DNA from: Isoetes taiwanensis | Taxonomy: Eukaryota; Streptophyta; Lycopodiopsida; Isoetales; Isoetaceae | DNA: 64,000 bases | Direction of reading: 5' to 3' | Assembly: GCA_021234155.1 (NCBI GenBank) | Contig: JAJEKV010000071.1 | Span: 124,001 to 188,000, forward strand | Shown here: positions 11,248 to 23,079 of the stretch, one piece after another | Layout of the letters: every line of letters begins with the position of its first letter | Position numbering within the stretch: the first letter of the stretch is position 1 | Made by a program: the position numbers and the translations under genes | Notes under the pieces: model-generated | Databases searched by the model: none | Told to the model about the DNA's origin: nothing | What the model saw: only the letters and a program-made list of their open reading frames with translations

Positions 11248-13951
11248 ATGGAGGCAGAGGAGGACGACTCTGAGTTGGACCAGGTAAGTTCTTCTGATAG
11301 AGCAGCATTTCTGATAGAGCAGCGTCCCATTGTGGCAGCATTTTTCAGTGGCTTTAGGTTTCTTTTTGCATTTGATTTCCAAAAGCTTTTGCTACTCCTA
11401 GTTCAAGATCCCGTCCACGGTCCGTTTTCTAGTTTGCAATTGCAATGGGAGATCGAGCATCATTCCTGTGTAGCCAAATCCACAACTCCACACCAATCTG
11501 TTCCTGTTCATATATGCCATATCCCCACAAACAGGGTTCAAGATTTTGTGGAAGGGGAGCAGAATTTGCCAGGATGCAATACCACATTCCAGAAGCGTGG
11601 ATCTCGGGGGAGAGAAGAGGGATCAGCCAAGAAGAAAGTTGACCAACACGCACACTTGAAATTAACCACGTAAGCCATTTCTTGTCTGACTGCCTGATTT
11701 GGTTTGATTGTTGGAGATACACAAGTTTGTTAGTAAGAAAATCAGTTTCAAATAGTTTGGCCCTACTTTTTCTTGCTTAGGTTAATAAGTAAAGTAGTCT
11801 TCTTCTTTGTAGCTACTGGTGCAGCTATGGCCCTGAGGATTATCGTGAGCGCACTCGTGAGATCAAAAATAAAAAAATCCCGAGCTGCAATTGCTGAAAC
11901 TAAGAGGAAGGATCCTTCCTACTCAAAGAGGTTTAGAGGAATGAGTATTAGGCGAGGTTGCAGGTGCCATTTTCAGGTCAAACAATTGTATGTGAAGCCC
12001 AAGATATGTAAGATTACATTCTATGAGATGAGACATATTGATAATAAAGGCATTGTCTGCCATGAAATGGAGGATCCCCAATGCTTTAGAACAAGGTATG
12101 ATGTAGCTCCATGGTTATCAAAGGGTAAGAAGACTTGGGCATACCAACAGTTGCTCCAGAACCACACTCCCCAGGAAGTTTATCGTCAATACCAGGAGCA
12201 ATGGTCCTTAAAGCATAGGATGCATTCCAATGCTCCCAAGAATAGAGATGAATTCCTGGCTATGGATGATCTGTATAACTTGTCCCGCAAGGTGGCTGCT
12301 GACAGATGGATGCTACACAAGGATGTGGCCACAAGTGTGAGGATGTGGGTTGACTTACACCAGGAGGATGTGTTCTTGTATCAGGAGGGTGTTCCTTTTA
12401 TTTTGGGCATCATCACCCCCTTTCAAATGAAGATCTTGTTGGAACATGGAAGGGGGAATGCGGTAGCCATGGACTCAACCTTCAAGACCAATGATCATTG
12501 TTACAGCTTGTATACCCTGCTAGTATATGACACACATGGAAATGGTGTCCCTGTTGCTTGGGTTCTAACCTCTAGTGCCACCCAGGGGGACATCCACCCT
12601 TGGCTGATGGCAATGAAGAACAGTATACATAGAGAAGACCCATCCTGGGAACCTTCATGTTTCATTGTGGATGACGCACAGGCTGAGATCAATGCCCTGA
12701 AGGACGTATGGCCTAGAACCAATATTCAGTTGTGTATTTGGCATGTGAGAAGAAGCTGGATGAAGTTGCTCTTGAAGCGCGTCAAGAATAAGAAGGTGAG
12801 GGGACCTCGGGCGTATTATGTATGCCACTTGTGGGGAATGTAATCCAAGAAGGAAGACTGATTATGTGGAGGCTTGTCGTAAAGAGGCATTGAGAAAACT
12901 GGATGAATTCAAGGAAAAGTACAAGATGTGGAAAAGGGTTGTGAGGTATATGAATAAGGTGTGGACCAATAACATCTCACATTGGATAATTGCAACAAGG
13001 ATGTATCCTCATGCCAACCAAGAGACAAATGCTGGCATAGAGTCTTACCATGGCCACATGAAGAGAAGATTAGGGGTCTCTAAGCATGCTTTGAGAGGAA
13101 GGCGAATTGATTGGCTGATTTACATGCTGACAAGCATATTACAAACCCACATGTCATATAACAGGTTCATGAAGGATGAGGGTTTTAAAACCAACAAGAA
13201 ACATGAGCACATAGTTGAGGCAGCCATTATAAGTGCAAGAGACATTCCTGAATTTCAAGGAAGGCAGGGCCGAGGTGTGGAGTCAGAACATGGATACTTG
13301 GGATGATAACAGGGAGGCATTGCCTTATTTCGTAGATGTGGCACATGAGCATTGGTCCACTTGTGATTGTCCATGGGGTATGAAAGGGAATACGTGCAAG
13401 CACCAAGTTAAGGTGATCTGAATGATGGCCAAGTACAATGAGGGAGATATTTTAAGTTTTTGTGGGACATTACATGGATCTCAGGCTGGCGGCTTGTCCA
13501 ACTCAAGGCACTTTGCCGAAGCATATGATGACATCTTGCCTCCTTCAGAAGAAGGGCCATGCACTGGTCAAGGGCCATGCAATGGTCTTGCACTTGATGA
13601 AGAAATTATGGACCAAAGCATTGCTGGTTGTTTGAGTCAAAACCCAAAGGTTAAGGTACTAGCGAGCATAGATGAATGACACAATGCTTGCTATAAAGGA
13701 GACCATAGCTAGGAGGCCCCAAGTATGGACAGAAGCTAAGGTTCCTTTTGGCTGAACTTAGCAATAAGTTGGCAAGGCGAAGTGACAGCAAAACTGACAA
13801 CACCAACGGCCCTGGTCTAGCCATGGTTGAAGACTTTAGTGGAAAGACCATTGTTAGGCCAATACCTTTCGTGAAGAGCCATAAGAAGAGGAAGAAGGCT
13901 AGTGCACAGCATTTTCTCGAAGGAATGCGAAGACCATATTACAAAATGTGA
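11248..13951 (+). pseudogene. Mutator/FAR1-like transposase (MULE domain plus SWIM zinc finger), broken
   Basis: Encodes the transposase of TE-A. A short first exon (11248-11283, MEAEEDDSELDQ) ends at a GTAAGT donor; the main part opens near 11815. Order of parts: an N-terminal zinc-binding DNA-binding region (GCRCHFQVKQLYVKP, then H...H), and the MULE catalytic domain with first Asp in VAMDSTFKTND, second Asp in FIVDDAQAEINAL and the typical QLCIWHVRRSW. Next come a helical region with ETNAGIESYHGHMKRRL and a C-terminal SWIM finger (CDCPWGMKGNTCKH). The reading frame breaks near 12800-12840, near 13260-13300 and at a stop at 13419, so the gene is dead or would need unusual processing. It is convergent with the Ulp1 gene, with satellite between. 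Plant FAR1/FHY3 proteins are domesticated relatives, but the inverted ends and decay favour a transposon copy. Confidence 0.85.
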
Positions 13952-14191
13952 AGGTATTGCATTTATTCCAATACATACTTTTTGAAAGAATTCTTATTCT
14001 TATCTCTCGAAATTCATGTCATGCCATTCTAGGTACAATTGGAGGCAATGCAGAAGCACCAAATTAATGTGATCAATGTTTGGGACTCTTAGGTGATCAT
14101 GCCATGTTGCTTTTAGGTGAAAGGGTTACACTGATCTGTTGTCAATATATTTTTGAATGATATGGTATCCTATTTTGCATACATACTCTAA

Positions 14192-15480
14192 GCCATGGTA
14201 TTTTTGGCCAAATACCTGGTATTTCTGGATGCCTTTATAGTGGCTTATAGACCTCATAATCCTTTATTTGCCTTATAATAACAGTGGCTTCATTTTTCCT
14301 GACTTTTTTTGCCTCATGTTCATGTGTTATTTTGCTGGCTTTAGAGTAATATGGTAAGTTAATATGGTATTTCTGGCCAAATGCCATGGTATTTCTGGTC
14401 ATTGCTTGGTATTTCTGGCCAAATGCCATGGTATTTCTGGCCATGACAATGGTAATTCTGGCCAATACCATGGTATTTCTGGACATATACCATGGTATTT
14501 CTGGCCAATACCATGGTATTTCTGGACATATACCATGGTATTTCTGGCCATATACCATGGTATTTCTGGCCAATACCATGGTATTTCTGGACATATACCA
14601 TGGTATTTCTGGTCAATACCATGGTATTTCTGGCCAGTACCATGGTATTTCTGGACATATACCATGGTATTTCTGACCAGTACCATGGTATTTCTGGACA
14701 TATACCATGGTATTTCTGGCCAATACCATGGTATTTCTGACCAGTACCATGGTATTTCTGGACATATACCATGGTATATCTTGCCAATACCTTGATATTT
14801 CTGGACATATACCATGGTATTTCTGGCCATATATTATGGTATTTCTAGTCAGTGCCATGGTATTTCTGGCCAATACCATGGTATTTCTGGCCATATACCA
14901 TGGTATTTCTGACCAGTGCCTTTATAGTATCATAAAGTCCTCGTAATCCTTTATTTGCCTTATAACAACACTGGCTTTATTTTTCCTAAAAGAATTTTAC
15001 TTTGCCAGGACTATGGTATTTCTGGCCATATACCATGGTATTTCTGGCCAATACCATGGTATTTCTGGCCATATACCATGGTATTTCTGGCCAGTACCTT
15101 TATAGTATAATAAAGTCCTCGTAATCCTTTATTTGCCTTATAACAACACTGGCTTTATTTTTCCTAAGAGAATTTTACTTTGCCAGGACCATGGTATTTC
15201 TGGCCAATACCATGGTATTTTTGGCCATATACCATGGTATTTCTGGCCATATACCATGGTATTTTTGGCCAGTGCCTTTATAGTATCATAAAGTCCTCGT
15301 AATCCTTTATTTGCCTTATAACAACACTGGCTTTATTTTTCCTAAAAGAATTTTACTTTGCCAGAACCATGGTATTTCTGGCCAATACCATGGTATTTCT
15401 GGCCATATACCATAGTATTTCTGGCCATATACCATGGTATTTCTGGCCATTCCATTTAAAGCCCTGGTATTTCTGGTAAC
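14192..15480 (+). repeat. Palindromic 21-22 bp satellite, left array
   Basis: Tens of copies of a unit of the type ATACCATGGTATTTCTGGAC plus 1-2 bases, alternating TTTCTGGCCAAT, TTTCTGGCCAT and TTTCTGGACAT linkers. Each unit holds the perfect 12 bp palindrome ATACCATGGTAT. From about 14921 the array is organised into a higher-order unit of 178 bp (starts at 14921, 15099 and 15277), which adds a non-satellite spacer containing CCTCGTAATCCTTTATTTGC. Long ORFs across the array in both strands (for example YHGIGQ and PWYFW repeats) are products of a repeat length divisible by three and are not genes. Confidence 0.9.
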
Positions 15481-15620
15481 ACATCAATACATAAGCATGG
15501 TATTGCATTCAGAAGTAACAAAAAAAAAGGCAACTGCTGCTGCAAAATCTGCTGCAAACAGCAGCAATTGCTCAAGAGTTTAACAAGCTGTTCAAAAGCT
15601 AAACAAGTAGCAGATGTCAC

Positions 15621-18110
15621 TTAAATTTCAGAAGCTAATTTGAAGAAATTTCGGATTGTCTTTTGTGGTTTCTTTGCTTGTATCACAGCCTCATGTAGCC
15701 TGCCTAGTAGCATACTGAAAGTGCATCGGCAGTTTGCAACATCAACCTTTCCAAACCAATCCGGGGTCACCTGCATAGTTCAGCCTAGTTAGCATAAATA
15801 ATGAACATAAGAAAATCATACAATACATGTTTATACCTGAACAGGACGAATTTGCAGATCATTTAGAATGAAGTCCCTAATAAAACATCGTGCATATAAA
15901 AGAGTATACACTCCACAGTCTAAACCATTTTCTTGTTCAGGACAACGCATTTCCATCGGTTGGATGTCAACCCATTCTGGGGCAGGGGTATCCCAAATTT
16001 GATGGACCTCTTTGATCAACCTGCAGCCATGTAAAATTACAAAATTTCGGAATTATATAAGTACAGAATTAGATAGATAATGACAGAAATAGTAGCAAGA
16101 TGCCTACTCGCATATTTCACGTGATATCTCAGCAGCATACCACAATCTGAGGGAGTCAAAATGCAGCAAAATTGGATGTGGAGCTCCAAGTGTCTTGCAG
16201 ACTTCCCAATCAGCATAATAAACATATAGGCTACAATGATGGCTGCACTTAAGCAATTTGAATTAACTACTTATAAACACATCAAAAAATATGAATAAGC
16301 AAAGTCAATCGAAAGGATGTATTGATGCCAGAAGACTAACCTTCTACAAACAGGCAGCCAGTAGAAGAGGGGTGGCTCTTGGGGTTTGGCAGGAATCAGC
16401 TTCCTCCAAATGGACACAACCTTGTTCATGTACAAGTCCACAATGGCCGGGTGAAAGAAGACATGAGACCTTCTCCTTGGGACCGGTACCATATGAGAAA
16501 CAACCCTGTATTATGAATTCACAATCAGTGCAGAATTGAAATAAATGAGAAAGAGGGGCACTTACATGAGATAAGCTCCCACATATTGCTCATTCAACCA
16601 AAATTGTCCCATCTTTTCAGGAATATCCGTACCAGGATGCTCGAAGGAGAGGGCCTCCACATCATCTATCACAAATTCACCTTTTACATCCGAGACCGTA
16701 GGCCAAAGTGCGCTCCCCAGATGGACAGGCCATTGTGCATTGTAGGCAAGAATTGGATTAGATTTGATGCTCTTCCCTTTTTTTTTTTGTTAGCCCATTC
16801 CAGAGTGGTAAGGTCCTCCAGATGCATAAAAAAATCAAAATTCAGAATGAAGTCATCTGTCATGGTCACCATTGTTCTCCTGATTACCTCGGGATCATCC
16901 TCTCCGTCATCTGCCACATCGAAGTATGTGGATATCTGGTGCACAGATGATGAAGCAGCACCCAATTGTTCAGATGAGAGTAATTCTGAACCGATCCTCA
17001 ACTTTGGTTTTTGAGGTGCTTTGAAGGACATCCCTGTAGCTGTAGACTTGGTTAGCTTGGTAACCGATATGGAAGGGGATCTCGGCCCACTGCTGCTCCC
17101 CTCAAACCTGCCACAATAAAGTAATTTGGTCTGCAAACCCTCCTTGCATGTCTCTAGGTTACCCAAAGCTTCTCGGTCTACCCACTCTTTTCTGTCCACA
17201 GTATCCAGCCCATAATTTTGTGCAATGTACTTCTCATACTGTGCAATCTTTTTATCCTTCATTCTCTCCCACTCTAACCTCCTCCGAGCAACATAATCTT
17301 CAGCATGTTGCACCAAAGTTTTCTCTTTGTCCTCACCCTCTGGAATATTCTCAAGCATAGCCCGACCACAACCCAAAGCAAGCTCTCGGCATCTCTTCAA
17401 AAACCTGTACAGATTAACCTTGTACTCCGGATCAAAGGCATGCCTCAAGTTGTATTCCTGCATGTCCCGCCCTTCCCTTCTCTTTTGCTTTGTAACAGGC
17501 AGCCTTCTTCTGCCCTTTGGAGCCCCTGCTACAACATCATCCCATTCATGCTCCTTAAGGAGGTGATCCTGCAGCCTCTGCTTTTTTACAGAAGAAACAG
17601 ACAGATATGCTTTGCCTTCTTCCTACTATAGTAATACCTGCGTTCCCAAGCTGCCTCGTCGATCTCCGAGTCCTCCTCTAAGTAGGCTGCTACCACTTCA
17701 GAAGGCATGGGTTTCCCCCGGATTGGGCTGACCCTCTCTGCCCGCTTGATCTTCTTGATCACGCTCAATGAGCTCGGATGAAATGGAGTTATCTGTTTTT
17801 CCTCCTTTGCCTTTGCCTTAGCTTTCACAGCCTGGGTTGCTTGCATCATCTCCATCTGCTCTGGGAAAAAATCCTCTTCATTACCTTGATTCTCTTCTAC
17901 AACATAATCCGGATCGCGCTCTTCTTCCTCTGGATCGCCCTCTTCTTCCTCAGGATCCACTTCCATTCCCTTTGAAGATTCTGATGCATCCCCTTCTTCC
18001 GGGGATTCTTCCCCGGACGAATAGAAGTAGGATAAGCTCCCACTGTCATCCTCGCTCCCACTTTCAGAATCTCGCCCTTGGGCGCCTGCTCTGTCGCAGG
18101 AAGCTGCCAT
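15621..18110 (-). CDS. Ulp1-type (C48) cysteine protease of TE-A, five exons, one frameshift
   Basis: Likely a SUMO/ubiquitin-like protein protease carried by the transposon. Exons read on the - strand: 18110-16566, 16505-16341, 16242-16108, 16020-15837 and 15770-15621, all with GT-AG borders; the last ends NFFKLASEI. The N-terminal 170 residues are acidic (runs of Glu, Asp and Ser) and then basic. A helical middle (KVNLYRFLKRCRELALGCGRAM) follows. The protease domain runs from about WPTVSDVKGEFVIDD to the end. The visible triad is the His of SHHCSLYVYYADW, the Asp of LLHFDSL and the Cys of EQENGLDCGVYTL with its preceding Gln. The frame shifts once near 17590-17640 and may shift again before the protease domain near 16740, so this copy may be inactive, but splice sites and active-site residues are kept. 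Satellite flanks both sides. Related plant Mutator-like elements carry Ulp1 genes whose role in transposition is unknown. Confidence 0.8.
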
Positions 18111-18318
18111 AACTCAGCCTTGCTGTCCTGCGCTTTCAAATGTCACCGGAAGCCACCATAGCTCAGCCCCGGAGCTCTGTTTTTTCAAAAGTATGCTGCA
18201 CTAATATAATAGTTGGGTATTTTGGGCAGGACTACTACTGTCAGATCATTAGATATACCCCAATTTAAAAATGAGATGATGATAGTTCTGACAGGCCAGA
18301 AATTGACAGATACCGGCC

Positions 18319-18381
18319 CAAAAATACCATGGTATAAGGCCAGAAATACCATGGTATATGGCCAGAAATACCATGATGTAT
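18319..18381 (-). repeat. Satellite fragment left of TE-B, reversed polarity
   Basis: Three units of the palindromic satellite written as GGCCAGAAATACCATGG, that is, in the opposite polarity to the array at 14192-15480. The last unit is cut by the TE-B end at 18382 and the array resumes at 25800. Confidence 0.8.
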
Positions 18382-18676
18382 GGCCGGGTGTGTTTTTAAT
18401 TGATATAGGCCAAAAAGCATGTGGGCGACATTGGTGCTGTAAAACTGCTTTTCGAACTTCAACCCCGAGCGTCATGCCCTTCAGCGCCCGTCGTCGAAGT
18501 TCTGCCCTTCATCCAACCGTCATCCAATTTTCATGGGCGGGAGAGAGCTTCCATTCTTGGATCGACTGGGCGCCGGATCAAGTTGAATTTGAAATGGGTA
18601 ATGGTGGAGTAAGCTCGGGTTCTTGCAATTGTCTTAAATTATGGCCGAAATTCTTTGTTTCATTTTTTTCTCTCAA

Positions 18677-21600
18677 ATGGAATGGAACGCTTCCTTCCTC
18701 GGCTCTCTGGCCAAGAACAAGGTGGCGTTTGATCCTGCATCAATTCTTTCCGGCCTCCATGAATTCGAACAACAGTCCAAAAGATTTATGGAATCTTGTT
18801 CAAAATTCAGCACAATTATTGACAGAGGTCTTACTTCTGGTCGATAATTTGTTCTTGCATGACATAACTGTGAACAATGCTATTCTCTTTTAGGAAATGC
18901 TGGAATTGCTGCCCCCTCAGGTGGATCTTCAATTAAAGAAGTGAACCAAGAAGACAGAGGTGTAACCTCTGCTTGTTGATTTTTTTTTGCAATACTTTCT
19001 TAATTCTTAATTACTTCTACTCTATTTTTTTCAGGAAATGGTGGATTTGCTACCCCCTAGATGGACCAACTATTGAAGAAGCTTATCAAGAAGCTGGACA
19101 TGAAGGTTTAGCATTTGTATTTGTGTCTTTGCTTCAACAACCATTGAAATTTGTACTTATTAGCAAAGATATATATGTCTTTCTTGTTTTCAAGATTATG
19201 GACAACAAGTCATGGAAGATGAAAGCATAAACGGCTTTCACATTTCGAGGTATTTCAAATTGGTTTGCCAAATTGGTTTGCAATTTTGATTTCGGACTCA
19301 ATGTCAAGGTCTTGCACTTACTTTTATTGTACTTCCTCATTGCGTGTCTTGGTACATGTGTTGAAGAGGTACATGGTGAATTTGTTGTTAAGAAAAGATT
19401 GATTTTGAGTACTTGCAAGAGGAAACAATGGTGAGGCAACAGGTAACTTATTTACTTTCAAGTCTGCTTTGTCATTTTTTTTATCTTTGAATTGGTCTTT
19501 GAATTCATTTTAAAGCTTTTGTTCAACTGTAGGTGCGAGGATTATCCAATGAACAAGTAGATTTTGCATTTATACCAAAACATACAAGTCTTGATAACGG
19601 ATATTGAAAGTAAGAAATATTTATTTGTTTATGTTGATTAAATGACTCTTGCTTTGTGAAATTTAGCTATTGTTAGCATATGTAGCTGTCCTTTTAGGAA
19701 GAAGAGAGCTGAACAAAAGAAGGAAGGAGAGGCAAAAACAGAGAGAGAGAGAGGGAGCTGCGGATGAGCAAGCCAAAGTCAATGGTGAATTCAGCACAAA
19801 AAGAAGAAGAAAAAGGCTGTCAAAAAACATTGGCAAACTTGTATGGCGAAATTTGTGAAAACGCAAGTGAAAAGGACAAGGAAGATATCTTAAGGGGGGC
19901 AGCCAAATGGTTGCCTCAACTTGGTGTTGAATCCACCAAAGAAGTAAAGACTATGAAAGCTATAGTGGATAACTTGAAGAAATCATTTGCAGCGACTCAC
20001 AAGTATGCTAAGGATACGGATATTTGGAGAGCAAGAAGTACTTTATGCTATGGCTTTCTCGTAAATTCGATACCAATAGAAGAGCTTTTGCAAAGCAATT
20101 GAACTTGAATAGGAGAATTGTATCGATTCTTTGTGAATAGAAGGTTGGCGGTGAACATGGGAAAGGTCCATGGTCAATGTTTAAGAAGAGCACTTTCGAT
20201 GTGACAAGCTTTCTTATGATCAAAGAAAATTTGTGGTTGACTTCTCGGAGAAACAACACTAGAGTGTCACCTTGCAAAAACATGTCATGAAGATCGGACT
20301 AGCTAAAGGAGTGAAAGTAATGCATCCCTTGCATTTCTTGGAAGAAACTCAGGTCAGTTTTTTTTCTAAAGTAGTTGTGATTCTTATTTCAATTCAATTA
20401 CTTACTTTTGTTGTTTCTTCAATTTGATGTTCTCCTAGGTGTGTTTCTACAAGAGGTTTACAGCAGAATACCCAAAATTTGAGGTATCTTTCTCAATGTT
20501 TCATGCTTTGAAGCCACCATATGTGAGGAAAGTTAGGGATAGAGAAACTTGCTGCTGTGTCTACCACATGAAAGCAGACTTTATAAGACAAGCAATAAAT
20601 AAGGTTAGGCATGATGAGAAGATTCATGGTAGTAGCTGCAATTGCACATGTTTAGTTTGTGGTCCAGGACCTATTTGCATGGCCAAAACATGCACATATG
20701 CAGCTACTAGTGAGTTGTGGAGGTCATTAGTCTGTCAAAAGGATGAAGAAACAGAAGAGTGGCATAGACATGAGTGTTTAACTCTAAAATGCAAGAAATG
20801 TGGACCTGCCAATTTACCTACATGTCCAAAGGAGCTAGAACACAAATCAGATCACAAAATCGAGTGGAAAACCTATGACAAGGTAAGAGTTCAACCTAAT
20901 AGTATCATGATTTCTATTTGTGATGTCTAATGTCAATGATTTGTCATTACTGTTGCAGGTACTTGAGCCTACAGGAGAGCCAGAGCCTGATGGGAAAGGA
21001 GGGTTCAAAGTTGGTAGTAAACCAATTACCAAACTAGTTTACAAATGCACAACTGCTGCTTGCATTTTCCAGGAAGCAAAAACAGTTCTAAAAGAATTTA
21101 TTCCACATAACTATGAAGGGAGATGGCAAGCCAAGCAATTCAGAGAATGCCTGGCAACATTCCCAAAAGACACAATTGTGTCAGTCATAGATTTTGCTGA
21201 AAACTATAGTTTTAAGATTCACAAGAGATACAAAAGTCGCATTGGAGGAATGACCAATGCACAATCTTGGTGCATATTACTTATAGACACGCTACCAAGT
21301 TAGATGACATTAATCTTGACGAGAAAGAGAAGGGTTGTGAAGGAAACTCACTTCTACATATCGGATAGCGGGGACCATGATACATTGATTGTGCAGCATT
21401 GCTTGAATAAGCATGCTGCATTCTTGAGCAGCAAAGGTGTGAAATACAACAAGCACATCATGTGGTCTGATGGATGTCCTCATCAGTTCAAAGGATCAAG
21501 AACCTTCTATTTCCTTGGCAGGAACTACCACAACACTGGCATTCCAATAAATTGGAACTACTTTGCCTCATATCATGGAAAGGGTAAGTACTTTTATGGT

Positions 21601-22557
21601 TTTTCTTTGTGTTTGTAATGTATTCTTGTTATCTCATGGAAATTGTATACCAGGTGAGCATGATGGTGCTGGAGCTGTCATCAAACGAGCTTTAACTCAT
21701 GAGATGCTGAAGAGGAGCTCAGTACCCTTAAGAAATGCACATGATGCAGTGGTATTTCTAATTAAACATTTCAGTGACAACTCCCAACTCGAGGGAAAGG
21801 ACAGATACAGGTATGCTGAAATAGTGCTGTTTTTTTCTTACAATATGAGAAATAATCCTCTTTTTACAGGTTCTTTTGGGAAATTGGAGTGGATGAAGTC
21901 GACAGGTCACAGAGGTTTGATTGTGCTACACTAGTAGGTTCAAGCAAATTTCATTCTATCAGGCCAATTCAAACAACAGATCCAACACAGGTAGCTCATA
22001 TGGATTATAGTTGTTTCTGCCATAACTGCTGGTTAGGCAAACATGCCAAGTGTCCTAACAAAGCCAGAATAGGTACATGGCAGTACTCAGAACTTAGACC
22101 ATGTGCTGATTATGTGGAAGATATTGTGGATGGTCCTGTGTTTGAAGGTGATCCACAATGGATGTCTGATATTCTTGCAGTTGGGGATAATTTTGCTGTA
22201 GTTTCAGAGCCTGACAATAAAGAGAAGGTGGACTTTTATGTTCTTAAATGCACCAAAGTCAAACATGTTGTTGAGAAGGCATTCAAAGATCCATGGGGTC
22301 AGAAGTTTGGCAGAAATGAAGTTGTTGTTACTGGGTTATTCTACAAGTATTTAGGGTGCAATAGATATGAGCTACTTGTGAATGAACCAGAGTGTAATGT
22401 TTACAGTCATTTGGTAACTTCAGTTTGTTTTGAAATGAGCAATAGTGATGGAATTGGAAATTGCTTCAATTTGCCAGAAGACATACAAAACCAAATACTG
22501 GACAGCTTGCCACAAAACAGTGCTTTGTTTGCTCAGGAATCAGATCAGCCTACATGA
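18677..22557 (+). pseudogene. TE-B protein with RNase-H/DDE-like motifs, multi-exon, with frameshifts
   Basis: A probable transposase. The best start is ATG at 18677 (MEWNASFLGSLAK); small exons follow, then a basic region near 19700 and a helical block ending near 20100 (KKSFAATHKYAKDTDIWRAR). The last exons are clear: about 20440-20880, 20959-21600 (frame change near 21300), 21654-21811 and 21870-22557, with GT-AG borders. A Cys/His-rich segment (CNCTCLVCGPGPICMAKTC, CKKCGPANLPTC) probably binds zinc. Next come SVIDFAENYSFK, then IMWSDGCPHQFKG, then HGKGEHDGAGAVIKR across an intron. Their spacing fits the three acidic positions of an RNase-H-like transposase fold. The last 200 residues contain a possible BAH-like region (VGDNFAVVSEPDNKEKVDFYV). 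Proteins with DFxENY and WxDGxxxQFK are common uncharacterised proteins in animals and some plants. Frameshifts near 20095 and 21300 make this copy defective. Confidence 0.65.
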
Positions 22558-23079
22558 AGTGTTCATAATGAATCAAAGTGTAAAAAAAATTCCAAGTCTG
22601 TATCAAATTGTCTGCATCCAAGTCTTTAATTGTAACATTGATTGTAACATGGATTCTTTCATTGATTCATGAAAGTTTTAGTTTCATTGTTTATAACATT
22701 AAGTTTCTAGTTTCATTGTTTAGTTGTTGTTTTGTTGTTTAGTTTCATTGTTTTAGTTTCATTGTTTTTAACATTAAGTTTTTACTTTCATTGTTTAGTT
22801 TCAAAACTTCGAGTTGCCAATCTTCAAAACTTGGAGTTAATGTTTTTAATACTTTGCTTGCAAAACAAGGGATTGATAACTAAAAACATTAGCACTTCTA
22901 TGACTGCAAACAACTTCATATTCCAAAACAAGTATCCTCAAAAGATAATAGAGATATGTATTCATGTAAAAGTTTACAAAACTGGCACCTAAAAGGGAAA
23001 ATTGGTGCTCACTGTTTTACATGAAAATATAACTTAGAAGTTAAAATAACTGAAAGTTTTTCTGACAACAAAACAAGTA

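Noticed and set aside
10936-11673. 245-codon ORF across the TE-A left end
   Set aside because: It crosses the inverted repeat and an exon-intron border. Only the MEAEEDDSELDQ part is likely used, as exon 1 of the transposase.
14235-14946. Long ORFs on both strands (up to 149 codons, YHGIGQKYHGI and PWYFWPIPWYF repeats)
   Set aside because: They are translations of the 21-22 bp satellite, which lacks stops in several frames. All frames being open together shows that this is not coding.
14192-15480. CRISPR-like array (regular short repeats)
   Set aside because: The linkers are variants of each other, not unique spacers, and the DNA is plant nuclear.
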